DNA from: Methanobacteriaceae archaeon
Lineage (GTDB): Archaea > Methanobacteriota > Methanobacteria > Methanobacteriales > Methanobacteriaceae
Assembly (NCBI GenBank): GCA_029219465.1
Contig: JAQXTL010000019.1
Span: 1 to 45,709, forward strand
Direction of reading: 5' to 3'
Length of the DNA: 45,709 nt
A program made the translations under genes and the position numbers. This document shows positions 33,578 through 41,356 of the stretch, piece after piece (positions within the stretch are counted from its first letter, which is position 1; every line of letters begins with the position of its first letter). Below the pieces are notes generated by a model. That model worked only from the letters and a program-made list of their open reading frames with translations, was not told where the DNA came from and did no database searches.

Positions 33578-34071
33578 AAGATAGTAGAGCTCAAATTTCT
33601 GCAGAATTATTGTTTTTATTTGGTGTATTAGTCCTTGTTTTCATGATTTCTGTTATATTTATTGCAAATCAGAATGAATTAAATACCGCAATGGCTGCAG
33701 CTCGAAGTGGTGCTATAGAAGGAATTGCACTAACATCAAGTGGAATATATCATATAGATACATACCGTGAGTATTCTAATTCAGATATGAATATTTTAAA
33801 TCCCTATTGTGTTGAACTGGTTAATGTTTCTTATTTGGAAATGGGAATGGACAATAACTATAATAAAAAAAGAATCCAGTTTAAGGTATATGCAAAAAGC
33901 TCAAAAGAGTTTAATAGTGATGAGTTGGTTTCAATTGGGGATAGAATTAATTATAATTTAAGAAAATCAGTTGCAATTAGTTTTAATTCAACAGATGCAA
34001 CCAATAAACTTTATAATCCTGTTTTCTCACAGCATTATGTATTTACAACAGCAAATGTAAAATGGGTTTAG
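33574..34071 (+). CDS. Class III signal peptide pilin-like protein, second of a pair
   Basis: A 165-residue protein with MKDSRAQISAELLFLFGVL at the N-terminus. AQISAELL is a clean class III (DUF361-type) signal; cleavage by the EppA prepilin peptidase would fall before the Gln. The hydrophobic helix follows at once, then an ~120-residue outer domain. Translation starts four bases inside the previous gene, after GTGAT, so expression is coupled. The 3' end overlaps the convergent tatD gene by four bases. No pilus assembly ATPase or EppA is in the window. A role in surface attachment or DNA uptake is possible. Confidence 0.72.
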   Translation: MKDSRAQISAELLFLFGVLVLVFMISVIFIANQNELNTAMAAARSGAIEGIALTSSGIYHIDTYREYSNSDMNILNPYCVELVNVSYLEMGMDNNYNKKRIQFKVYAKSSKEFNSDELVSIGDRINYNLRKSVAISFNSTDATNKLYNPVFSQHYVFTTANVKWV

Positions 34072-34829
34072 ATATTAAAAATACGGCGTGCATTATTGGT
34101 AGTGATTTCATCAACACTACTGATATCAATATTTTTAATTTCAGCTATTTTTTCAACTGCTTTTACTACATTTACAGGTTCATTTCTCTCATCTTTGGTC
34201 ATTGCCAAATAAGGACTGTCGGTTTCAGTTAAAACATAATCCAAATCGATTTTTTCAATTAAATCCTGATGTTTTTTAGAATAACAAACCATTGTGGAAA
34301 AACTCATATAAGCATTATCCATATTCATTATTCTTTTTGCAGTTTTTAGGCTTCCACCATAGCAGTGGAAAACAAAATAAGGAATTTCTTCATAGTTTTC
34401 AATAATATTAACAGCCTTTTTTTCACAATCCCTTACATGCATTACAATAGGAACATTATATTCATTAGCAAGCTCTAAAAAACTGGTAAATATTTCCTGT
34501 TGCTTTTCACGTAATGTTTTGTCAGTTACATAAAAGTAATCCATTCCAACTTCACCAATAGCTACAATTTCATCAATATGTTTGATAATGTTTTCATGAG
34601 CAAGTTTTAATTCTTCTTCGGTTGAATTTTGTGAACTTACTGGATGAAAACCAAATGTTGGATAAATAAAACCAGGATTGTCTTTTGAAAGCTGTAATAC
34701 ATCAAGGTTACTGTCATTACTGTAACCTGAAACAATTACATTGTCCAATTTATCTTTAGCTCTTTTAATAACTTCATCTCTGTCGTTATCAAAATCTTCA
34801 AAGTCTATATGACAATGTGTATCCATCAT
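34068..34829 (-). CDS. TatD-family metal-dependent hydrolase
   Basis: A 253-residue TIM-barrel hydrolase of the TatD DNase family. It starts MMDTHCHIDFEDF, with the HxH metal site; FGFHPV, EVGMDYFY (Glu ligand), VMHVRDCE, FHCYGGS and TETDSPYL follow in family order. TatD proteins are 3'-5' exonucleases or D-Tyr-tRNA-related hydrolases depending on member. I place the start at ATG 34829; a longer frame begins at a TTG at 34841 inside the previous gene's last codons, and a GGTG lies at good spacing before 34829. It follows uppS on the same strand with one base between stop and start, so co-expression is likely. Confidence 0.88.
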   Translation of the reverse strand: MMDTHCHIDFEDFDNDRDEVIKRAKDKLDNVIVSGYSNDSNLDVLQLSKDNPGFIYPTFGFHPVSSQNSTEEELKLAHENIIKHIDEIVAIGEVGMDYFYVTDKTLREKQQEIFTSFLELANEYNVPIVMHVRDCEKKAVNIIENYEEIPYFVFHCYGGSLKTAKRIMNMDNAYMSFSTMVCYSKKHQDLIEKIDLDYVLTETDSPYLAMTKDERNEPVNVVKAVEKIAEIKNIDISSVDEITTNNARRIFNI

Positions 34830-34830
34830 A

Positions 34831-35595
34831 TTAAGCACCAAATCTCCTGTCTCTTGCCTGATATGATCTAAGAGCTCTTAAAAAGTCAACTTTTCTAAGT
34901 TCAGGCCATAAAGTTTCACAGAAGTACAATTCAGAGTATGATGATTGCCAGAGTAAAAATCCGCTTAAACGTACTTCTCCACTGGTTCTGATAATTAAGT
35001 TAGGATCATCAAGTCCACCGGTGTAGAGGTTTTTACTTACAAGATCTTCATCTACATCATCAATAGATATTTTTCCGTCTTGTACGTCTTTAATAATCTT
35101 TTTAAATGAATCAATAATTTCTAAACGTCCATCGTATCCAATAGCTAAGTTGAGGAATCTTTTATTGTAATGAGCAGTAGCATCTTCTGCTTCTTTAATT
35201 GCTTCTTTTACATTGTCTGGGAGTAATTCAGTTCTACCCACTACTTTTACTTTCACTTCATTGTTGTGTATTTTTGGATTGCTGACTAATTTTTTAAAGT
35301 TAATAACAAATAAGTTCATTAATCCTTCTACTTCATGTTCGGGTCTGTTGAAATTCTCTGTTGAGAAAGCATAAGCGGTAATAATTTCAATTCCAAGTTC
35401 AATACTCCAATCCAATACTTTTTCTAGAATGTCCACACCTATTTCATGTCCTTTAACAACATCAATGTTTCCCTGTAGTTTTGAGAATCTCCTGTTACCA
35501 TCCATAATAAAAGCAACGTGTTTTGGCATTTTTTCGGGAACTAAACCTCTTGAGATGTACCATTCATATAACCTGTAAAGTATATTTTCTGCCAT
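34831..35595 (-). CDS. uppS: cis-prenyl diphosphate synthase (UppS family)
   Basis: This enzyme adds isoprene units in cis to make the long polyprenyl carrier lipid used for glycosylation and pseudomurein synthesis. The 254-residue protein has [14 protein letters not shown] at the N-terminus (Asp that binds the diphosphate; the usual W is replaced by F), [39 protein letters not shown] (split motif RTSGE...R.S.FLLWQ) and [10 protein letters not shown] at the end. The extra N-terminal ~20 residues are usual for archaeal forms. It sits between mtxX and tatD on the minus strand. Assignment is firm; product chain length is unknown. Confidence 0.94.
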   Translation of the reverse strand: MAENILYRLYEWYISRGLVPEKMPKHVAFIMDGNRRFSKLQGNIDVVKGHEIGVDILEKVLDWSIELGIEIITAYAFSTENFNRPEHEVEGLMNLFVINFKKLVSNPKIHNNEVKVKVVGRTELLPDNVKEAIKEAEDATAHYNKRFLNLAIGYDGRLEIIDSFKKIIKDVQDGKISIDDVDEDLVSKNLYTGGLDDPNLIIRTSGEVRLSGFLLWQSSYSELYFCETLWPELRKVDFLRALRSYQARDRRFGA

Positions 35596-35611
35596 TTTAT
35601 CTCATCCTTAT

Positions 35612-36328
35612 TTAAAAATTGTCTAATTCATAGGCTAATGTTAGACTGCGAACATATCCTTCAATACTTTGATCTCTACTGGTATCAATGTATATTTTAT
35701 CCATTCCAAAGGTTATTGCACCATAACTTGGCCATGAATTAAGTAAAACTAATGTTCTGAAAATAATATTTCCTACTCTTCCGTTTGGAGCAACGATAAC
35801 GTTACATCCATCTTTAATTGCTTTTTCAACTAATATATAGTAATTTTCAACTTCTTCATCAGTATTTTCTTTAATGAGTTCTGTTAGTTTTTCACTATCA
35901 GTAATTGATTGTGATACTTCAGGTCCTCTTCCAAAATCATCTTTTCTTCCTTCTGCAAGAACAGCGATTTTTGGTGTTTTTCCAAGTCTTTTTAAAAAGT
36001 CAATACAGTTTTTAACAATATTCAATCTATCTTCAACTGTTTCACCTTCATCAATTCCAACAGGAGTTAATAAAAATTCATATTCATCTCCATTAACATA
36101 TGTTGCTCTTGTGATGTTTGGATAGACTGCTTTTAATTCTTTCATGATATTTGAAGCGGGAAGTGATCCGCGAACTACACCATGAATTTTATCATCTAAA
36201 ACTGCTTGTACCATATCTTTATCACGATATATTAGTTTTAAATTTGTTTTTGGGTGTTTTTCTTTAAAAATATGGCATGCCTGTATTATATTTTCATTTT
36301 CTCCAACACCAATAGCTATTGTTTTCAT
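35612..36328 (-). CDS. mtxX: Methanogenesis marker protein 4 (MtxX)
   Basis: A 238-residue protein that matches the methanogen-specific marker 4 / MtxX family, related in fold to phosphate acetyl/butyryl transferases. Visible elements are IAIGVGENENIIQAC at the start, VVRGSLPAS, KIAVLAEGRKDDFGRG, and VIVAPNGRVGNIIFRTL near the end. It was once called a methyltransferase, but no S-adenosylmethionine motif is apparent and the reaction is unknown. There is no Shine-Dalgarno site close to the ATG, so it may be leaderless. It lies 16 bases ahead of uppS on the same strand and is divergent from the UPF0280 gene. The family name is recalled from motif style. Confidence 0.74.
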   Translation of the reverse strand: MKTIAIGVGENENIIQACHIFKEKHPKTNLKLIYRDKDMVQAVLDDKIHGVVRGSLPASNIMKELKAVYPNITRATYVNGDEYEFLLTPVGIDEGETVEDRLNIVKNCIDFLKRLGKTPKIAVLAEGRKDDFGRGPEVSQSITDSEKLTELIKENTDEEVENYYILVEKAIKDGCNVIVAPNGRVGNIIFRTLVLLNSWPSYGAITFGMDKIYIDTSRDQSIEGYVRSLTLAYELDNF

Positions 36329-36448
36329 TGGTTTATACTTTTATTATTTCTTATATAAATTAATTTTTCTTAACTGAATATTATATCATAGTTTTGACGT
36401 TTTACTAAACTAAAAAAATTAATAATGTATAGTATTAATATTATAATT

Positions 36449-37165
36449 ATGAACGTATCTGAAATCGTGATTGAACAGACACATCTAAGGCTTAAAACTG
36501 ATATTGATAATCATAATCTTAAAAATCATATTTTTTTTCTAAGAAGAGACTTAAAAAATTATATTTTTAAAAATCCGGATTTTCAAGTATCTCTAGAACC
36601 CATTAAATGTGAAGATAATGCTCCATTAATAGTAAGAAAGATGGTTGAAGCATCTACTATTGCAGATGTTGGTCCTATGGCCTGTGTTGCAGGTACAATA
36701 TCACAATTGTCTCTAGATTATTTGATTGAAAATGATTCTAAATATTCCATTGTTGAAAATGGTGGAGATATAGCTATTATTAATGATGAAACTGTTTTAT
36801 GCGGCATATATTCAAATAATCCGATTTTGGGAAATAATATTGCATTTAAGTTAAAACCAAGAAAAAAACCACTTGGAATATGCACTTCGTCTGGTAAAAT
36901 AGGCCATTCTATTAGTTTTGGAAAATCTGACAGTGTTAGTGTTATTTCAAAACACCCTGCTATTGCAGATGGTCTTGCAACAAGAATAGCAAATGAGATT
37001 AATGGTGATAATAGCGAACAGAAAGTTTCTAATGGTTTAGAATGTGCTGAATATTATTCGGAATTTTTTGATGGTGTATTAATAATATCACAGGAAAATG
37101 TTGGAACTGTTGGAAAATTACCAAAAATAATTGAAACTACTGAATTTGATGTTAATGTAATTTAA
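36449..37165 (+). CDS. UPF0280 family protein (ApbE-like)
   Basis: A 238-residue protein of UPF0280, an archaeal and bacterial family related to the FAD-binding/FMN-transferring ApbE fold. The core [23 protein letters not shown] (here as [14 protein letters not shown]) and [10 protein letters not shown] followed by [16 protein letters not shown] and [14 protein letters not shown] are the conserved signature. It may modify or bind a flavin-like cofactor; nothing is proven. I start it at ATG 36449, since the first eight codons of the longer frame (from 36425) are Ile-rich and not typical. No Shine-Dalgarno is seen. It is divergent from mtxX across ~120 bases. Confidence 0.82.
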   Translation: MNVSEIVIEQTHLRLKTDIDNHNLKNHIFFLRRDLKNYIFKNPDFQVSLEPIKCEDNAPLIVRKMVEASTIADVGPMACVAGTISQLSLDYLIENDSKYSIVENGGDIAIINDETVLCGIYSNNPILGNNIAFKLKPRKKPLGICTSSGKIGHSISFGKSDSVSVISKHPAIADGLATRIANEINGDNSEQKVSNGLECAEYYSEFFDGVLIISQENVGTVGKLPKIIETTEFDVNVI

Positions 37166-37309
37166 GTAAAAATATTGCATTTTATTCAAGTTTTTTAGTG
37201 TTTTTATATTGAATAATACTTAACTGAATATAAAGTAACGTTTTTTGGAATGCAAGATATAAATATTAGTAGTAGTAAATATTAACTCATAAATAGTTTA
37301 TTGGTGATG

Positions 37310-37336
37310 TTTTAACTAATTTGATTTTAGTTAAAA
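37310..37336 (+). promoter_or_regulatory. Ten-base perfect inverted repeat in the UPF0058 leader
   Basis: TTTTAACTAA (37310-37319) and TTAGTTAAAA (37327-37336) are exact inverse repeats around a seven-base loop. The second arm ends two bases before the GGGGAG ribosome-binding site at 37338-37343, and ATG is at 37349. A TATA-like GATATAAATA lies at about 37255-37265, so the repeat should be in the mRNA, where a hairpin could gate translation. A DNA operator for autoregulation is the other option. Confidence 0.5.
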
Positions 37337-37348
37337 TGGGGAGATTAT

Positions 37349-37636
37349 ATGTATAAAGATGAAATGATTCAACTACATCAATTTTTAGTATATGTTTTGA
37401 AATATTTAGCAGAAGATGACCAAATTACAAATGATTGCAGTGAGTACATATCCCTAAAAATAAGTCCTCATCATATTCATAAAACAAAAGCAGAACATAA
37501 ACACGCTATTTTCGTGCTTTGTAAAATTATTGCACAGGTTGTTGCTGATAAAGAAAACAACTCTATTCCAGATAATGTTCGTAATTCCCTTGGAGATTTA
37601 GTAACAAGATCTCAGGTTGAACTTAGTGCAAAATAA
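37349..37636 (+). CDS. UPF0058 family protein
   Basis: A 95-residue all-helical archaeal protein. MIQLHQFLVYVLKYL and SPHHIHKTKAEHKHAIFVLCKIIA are the signature of UPF0058, conserved in methanogens and haloarchaea. The His-rich, basic central helix (HHIHK...EHKH) could bind nucleic acid or metal. No function is known to me. The start follows GGGGAG, just after a perfect inverted repeat in the leader, a setup seen with autoregulated genes. T-rich bases follow the stop. Confidence 0.85.
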   Translation: MYKDEMIQLHQFLVYVLKYLAEDDQITNDCSEYISLKISPHHIHKTKAEHKHAIFVLCKIIAQVVADKENNSIPDNVRNSLGDLVTRSQVELSAK

Positions 37637-37675
37637 TCTTCTTTTTTTATTTCATATTATTTTTTTATTTTTTCT
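37637..37675 (+). terminator. T-rich terminator after the UPF0058 gene
   Basis: Three T-runs (seven, seven and six bases) lie within 40 bases after the stop, with no stem. Such tracts act as intrinsic terminators in archaea and would isolate this gene from the comA-hdr run downstream. Confidence 0.45.
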
Positions 37676-37775
37676 AAAAAGGCAAAGTTTAATTAATTAT
37701 AATTTCATATTTAATAATATTACAATTACATAGAATAAATAACGATTGTTATATAATTAACTTAGAGATGAAATT

Positions 37776-38546
37776 ATGAAATCTTTTGAATTTTTATCAA
37801 TACAACGTGAGAACAAACCTAGAAATAAAGGATTAACAATGGTTTTAGACAAAGGATTAGGTCTTGAAACCGCAGCTAGCTTAATGGATATATCTGGGGA
37901 ATATGTTGATTATTTAAAATTTGGATGGGGAACATCCATTGTACACGAACAGGAAATAATCAAATCAAAAGTAGAAATGTACAAATCTCACAATATCACT
38001 CCATATACTGGAGGAACACTTTTTGAACTTGCTTATACTAAAGATAAACTTAACGAATTCTTTGAAGAAGCACATAATTTAGGTTTTGAGGCAATTGAAA
38101 TCTCTGATGGATCAACAACCATCCCTCATGAAACTAAATTGGAATGTATTCAAAATGCAGTAGATAATGGTTTTGAAGTATTATCTGAAGTAGGTAAAAA
38201 AAATCCAGTTTTAGATAAAGAATTAACAATTGATGAGAGAATTTCCTACATGCAAGCTGAACTTGATGCAGGTTCCTCCCTTGTTATTGTTGAAGCACGT
38301 GAAGGTGGAAAAAACATTGGAATTTTCGATAAACAGGGAAATGCTAAAGAAGATGAAATTGATATCATTTTAGACAATGTAGACTCACAAAAGATTCTTT
38401 GGGAAGCACCAAACAAAGATCAACAAGTATTTTTCATTTTAAAACTTGGAAATGCAGTTAATTTAGGTAATATTTCTAGTGAAGATATTACATCTCTTGA
38501 AACCTTAAGAAGAGGATTAAGAGGAGATACTTTCGGAAAATTATAA
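37776..38546 (+). CDS. comA: Phosphosulfolactate synthase ComA
   Basis: ComA joins sulfite to phosphoenolpyruvate, the first step of the PEP route to coenzyme M. The 256-residue TIM barrel shows KPRNKGLTMVLDKGLG, VDYLKFGWGTS, TPYTGGTLFELAY, IEISDGSTTIP and VIVEAREGGKNIGIF in family order; the Lys and Arg in these loops bind sulfite and PEP. The start follows GATG at close spacing with ATAACGATTGTTAT, a short palindrome, about 24 bases upstream. The stop is 15 bases before the marker 16 gene. comA shows that this organism makes its own coenzyme M, unlike M. ruminantium (known requirement). Firm call. Confidence 0.95.
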   Translation: MKSFEFLSIQRENKPRNKGLTMVLDKGLGLETAASLMDISGEYVDYLKFGWGTSIVHEQEIIKSKVEMYKSHNITPYTGGTLFELAYTKDKLNEFFEEAHNLGFEAIEISDGSTTIPHETKLECIQNAVDNGFEVLSEVGKKNPVLDKELTIDERISYMQAELDAGSSLVIVEAREGGKNIGIFDKQGNAKEDEIDIILDNVDSQKILWEAPNKDQQVFFILKLGNAVNLGNISSEDITSLETLRRGLRGDTFGKL

Positions 38547-38561
38547 AAGGGATGCATATAA

Positions 38562-39815
38562 TTGACTAATAACAGAACAATTGATGAAATCAATAATAAA
38601 ATAGCTAATGGTGAAGCTAATATCTACACCGCAGAGGAATTTAAAAAACTCATCAAAAAGGACGAAACACCTAGTTTTGATGAAGTTGATGTAGTTACCT
38701 GTGGTACATGTGGAGTAATGAGTGGAACTGCAGCTATACTAAACTTTGTTGTATCTGGACCTGGAGAATTCATAAGAGCAAATGAAGTTTACTTAAACGG
38801 AGTTCCAGCAAATGCAGGGCCTTGTCCTAATGAATGGTTAGGATCCGTTGATGCAATACTTCACGGAACCACCCACTCTATCCATGATAAAAATTATGGT
38901 GGGGGATTCTTATTAAAAGATATTCTTGAAGGAAAAGAGATTGATGTAAGAGTTGAAAGTGCAGACGGTAAAACAATCAAAAACACAATAACAAAAGAAG
39001 ATATAATAAGAGCACAAATAATCGGTACTCGTATGGCATTTAAAAACTACACTGCATTTACCAACCCTAATAAAGAAGCAATATCCTCAATCTTTGCTGC
39101 AACTCCTCTTGAAGGAGACTTAAAAGGATTAACATTTTCAGGATGTGGTGACTTAAATCCACTTCAAAATGATGTTTCTCAAAATGTAATAAAAGAAGGA
39201 ACTAAAATTCTTTTAAACGGAGCACAGGGTTATGTACTTGGTAACGGAACAAGATCAAGTGCTGAAAAACCAAACCTTATGTTAACAGCAGATTTAACAC
39301 AAATGGATCCATATTATATTGGTGGTTTTAAAACTGGACAAGGTGGAGAAGTCTATGATACAGTAGCTATCCCAATACCTGTATTAAATGAAGAAATTTA
39401 CAATAATCTTTTAATCACTGATGATAAGGTTAATATCCCTGTTTCTGATATTAAAGGACGTCATTTACCACTTACTCAAACTAACTATGCTGAATTGTGG
39501 GGAGAATATAGCTTAAGACCACAATATGACAGAACTGAATGTTCTAAATGTGATTCATGTATTGTAGAAGAAATCTGTCCTACAAATGCATTTGAAAATG
39601 AAAGATTGGATTTAGCTCACTGTTTCGGTTGTGGAATGTGTGCTAACTACTGTCGCCACGATGCATTTGATATGCAAACAGGTAGTGTTGATTTAACAAT
39701 AAATGATAATGATGTAAATATTCCAATTATATGTAGACAATCCGATAGATTAAGAGGAAATAAATTAGCATTAAAATTAAAGAAAATGATTCAAAATCAA
39801 GAGTTTAAATTGTAG
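38562..39815 (+). CDS. Methanogenesis marker 16 metalloprotein (DUF39 plus ferredoxin), probable coenzyme M sulfur-insertion enzyme
   Basis: A 417-residue protein: a DUF39/COG1900 domain (about 1-325) and a C-terminal two-cluster ferredoxin (CSKCDSCIVEEICP, CFGCGMCANYC). DUF39 proteins include the sulfurtransferase that makes homocysteine from aspartate semialdehyde; conserved cysteines sit in VTCGTCGVMSG and FSGCGDLNP. The form with ferredoxin and without CBS domains is marker 16. I recall recent reports that it is the last enzyme of coenzyme M synthesis (called ComF), which its place after comA supports; I could not verify this here. The start is a TTG at 38562 after GGGATG; a nearby ATG at 38552 is out of frame, and the next in-frame ATG falls inside the domain. 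Confidence 0.82.
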   Translation: MTNNRTIDEINNKIANGEANIYTAEEFKKLIKKDETPSFDEVDVVTCGTCGVMSGTAAILNFVVSGPGEFIRANEVYLNGVPANAGPCPNEWLGSVDAILHGTTHSIHDKNYGGGFLLKDILEGKEIDVRVESADGKTIKNTITKEDIIRAQIIGTRMAFKNYTAFTNPNKEAISSIFAATPLEGDLKGLTFSGCGDLNPLQNDVSQNVIKEGTKILLNGAQGYVLGNGTRSSAEKPNLMLTADLTQMDPYYIGGFKTGQGGEVYDTVAIPIPVLNEEIYNNLLITDDKVNIPVSDIKGRHLPLTQTNYAELWGEYSLRPQYDRTECSKCDSCIVEEICPTNAFENERLDLAHCFGCGMCANYCRHDAFDMQTGSVDLTINDNDVNIPIICRQSDRLRGNKLALKLKKMIQNQEFKL

Positions 39816-39824
39816 GTGTTTATT

Positions 39825-40418
39825 ATGCAAAAAATTACAGACTCTCCCATTGATTTTGCAGAAAAAATCATTGAAGATGTAAAAAACTCAAAAGAGGATG
39901 GAGTTTTAAAATGTGTTCAATGTGGTATGTGTACATCAACATGCCCAGCAGCAATGCATTCTGACTATAATCCTCGTGACATAATCGAGAGAGTATTAGA
40001 AGGAGATTTAACAATACTTGAAGATGATTGCATCTGGAATTGTTTTTATTGCTACACCTGCCATAGTGTATGTCCTGTAGGAAATAGTGTATGTGAAGTT
40101 AATCAAATTTTAAAACAATTCGCAATTAAAAATGAAATAGGATATGACAAACTCTATGAATACATGGGATTTGCAGATTCCTACTTCACAGCAGCTATTG
40201 GGGCAATTCCTGAAATATTCTTCGAAGACATCGACCGCGATGTTCCTGGATGGTGGGATTTCAGAATGAATCTTGATGAAATCAGAGAAGAATTAAAACT
40301 TGATCCTCCTTTAATGCCATCTGAAGAAGTAATTGATGAAGTAAGTAAAATCTTAACAATTACTGGTTTTAAGGACAAAATAGAAAAAATTAGAGCAACA
40401 CAGGAGCAAAAACAATGA
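39825..40418 (+). CDS. hdrC: HdrC-type iron-sulfur subunit
   Basis: HdrC passes electrons from HdrA to HdrB through two [4Fe-4S] clusters. The 197-residue product has CVQCGMCTSTCP and CFYCYTCHSVCP, both complete, followed by a helical C-terminal part. The start is ATG 39825, since GGTG lies six bases before it; an in-frame GTG at 39816 directly follows the previous stop but is part of that site. The 3' end overlaps hdrB in ATGA. It belongs to an Hdr set in the order C-B-A, linked to comA and marker 16. By itself it has no unusual residues. Confidence 0.92.
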   Translation: MQKITDSPIDFAEKIIEDVKNSKEDGVLKCVQCGMCTSTCPAAMHSDYNPRDIIERVLEGDLTILEDDCIWNCFYCYTCHSVCPVGNSVCEVNQILKQFAIKNEIGYDKLYEYMGFADSYFTAAIGAIPEIFFEDIDRDVPGWWDFRMNLDEIREELKLDPPLMPSEEVIDEVSKILTITGFKDKIEKIRATQEQKQ

Positions 40419-41356
40419 AATCCATTCCTGATAAAAATATTCTTCTATTTAGAAGTTGTCTTGTTAGTGTTGAATACCCTGGTGTTGAAGCATCAACTAA
40501 ATTTGTATTTGATAAATTAGGTGTTGATTATGCAATATCAGAAAAACAAACCTGCTGTACAGGACTTGGACATTATTCAGATGTATTTGACCAGGTAGAC
40601 ACAACAGCTATAGGTGCACGTAATTTTAAAGTAGCTAGTGATTTAAATCGTAAAAATCTAGTTATGATGTGTGCAACATGTTATGCAATCAACAAAAAAT
40701 CAGTAAAATTACTCAACACTAAAGATGATTTAAGAAATCATATCAATACATTATTTGATGAAAATGGTTTATCTCATTTAAAATACGAAAAAGATGATTT
40801 AAAACCAACTGAAAACATTTTCCATGTAGTAGATATTTTATATGGTAAAAAAGATGAAATTAAAAAGAATATCAAATATGATTTAAGTGACTATACTATT
40901 GCAACTCACCATGGATGTCACTACTGTAAAGTACACTATGAAGACACAATTGGTGGTGTAAGAGATCCTAATATTCTTGATGAATTAATTGAAGAATGTG
41001 GTTGTAAAACAATAGGATGGTATGATTATAAACGTACAACATGCGGAACAGGATTTAGACAAAGATACTCCAATCCTGATTTATCATTTAATGTAACTGC
41101 AGACAAAATGAACTCAATAGCAGATGAAGATGTAGATATATTAGTTCATTTATGTCCTAACTGTCACATTCAATTTGACAGATACCAACACTTAATTGGA
41201 GAACGTGAAGGTAGAAAATTCAAAGCTATTCACCTTAATATCACCCAATTCCTTGCACTAGCAATGGGTGGAGATTTAGATAAGGTAATAGGTGCTAAAA
41301 CTCATACTGTACCAATAGATTCAGTAATTAATGAATTGAAGGAGGTCAACAAATGA
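40415..41356 (+). CDS. hdrB: HdrB-type CCG subunit with altered second motif
   Basis: HdrB holds two non-cubane [4Fe-4S] clusters that split the CoM-S-S-CoB disulfide. In this 313-residue protein the first CCG motif is complete: Cys15, Cys47-Cys48, Cys86 and Cys89. The second is not: Cys168, then Thr209-Cys210 where the family has Cys-Cys, then Cys247 and Cys250. Extra cysteines occur at 171, 195 and 197. So the distal cluster may be altered or use a different ligand. The rest, including CPNCHIQFD, is typical. It overlaps hdrC and hdrA by four bases on each side. It may serve a different disulfide or electron acceptor than the normal enzyme (inference). Confidence 0.9.
   Translation: MKSIPDKNILLFRSCLVSVEYPGVEASTKFVFDKLGVDYAISEKQTCCTGLGHYSDVFDQVDTTAIGARNFKVASDLNRKNLVMMCATCYAINKKSVKLLNTKDDLRNHINTLFDENGLSHLKYEKDDLKPTENIFHVVDILYGKKDEIKKNIKYDLSDYTIATHHGCHYCKVHYEDTIGGVRDPNILDELIEECGCKTIGWYDYKRTTCGTGFRQRYSNPDLSFNVTADKMNSIADEDVDILVHLCPNCHIQFDRYQHLIGEREGRKFKAIHLNITQFLALAMGGDLDKVIGAKTHTVPIDSVINELKEVNK

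Noticed and set aside
41036-41044. Possible selenocysteine at the altered HdrB position
   Set aside because: The codon at position 209 is ACA (Thr), not TGA, so recoding cannot restore a cysteine-like ligand.
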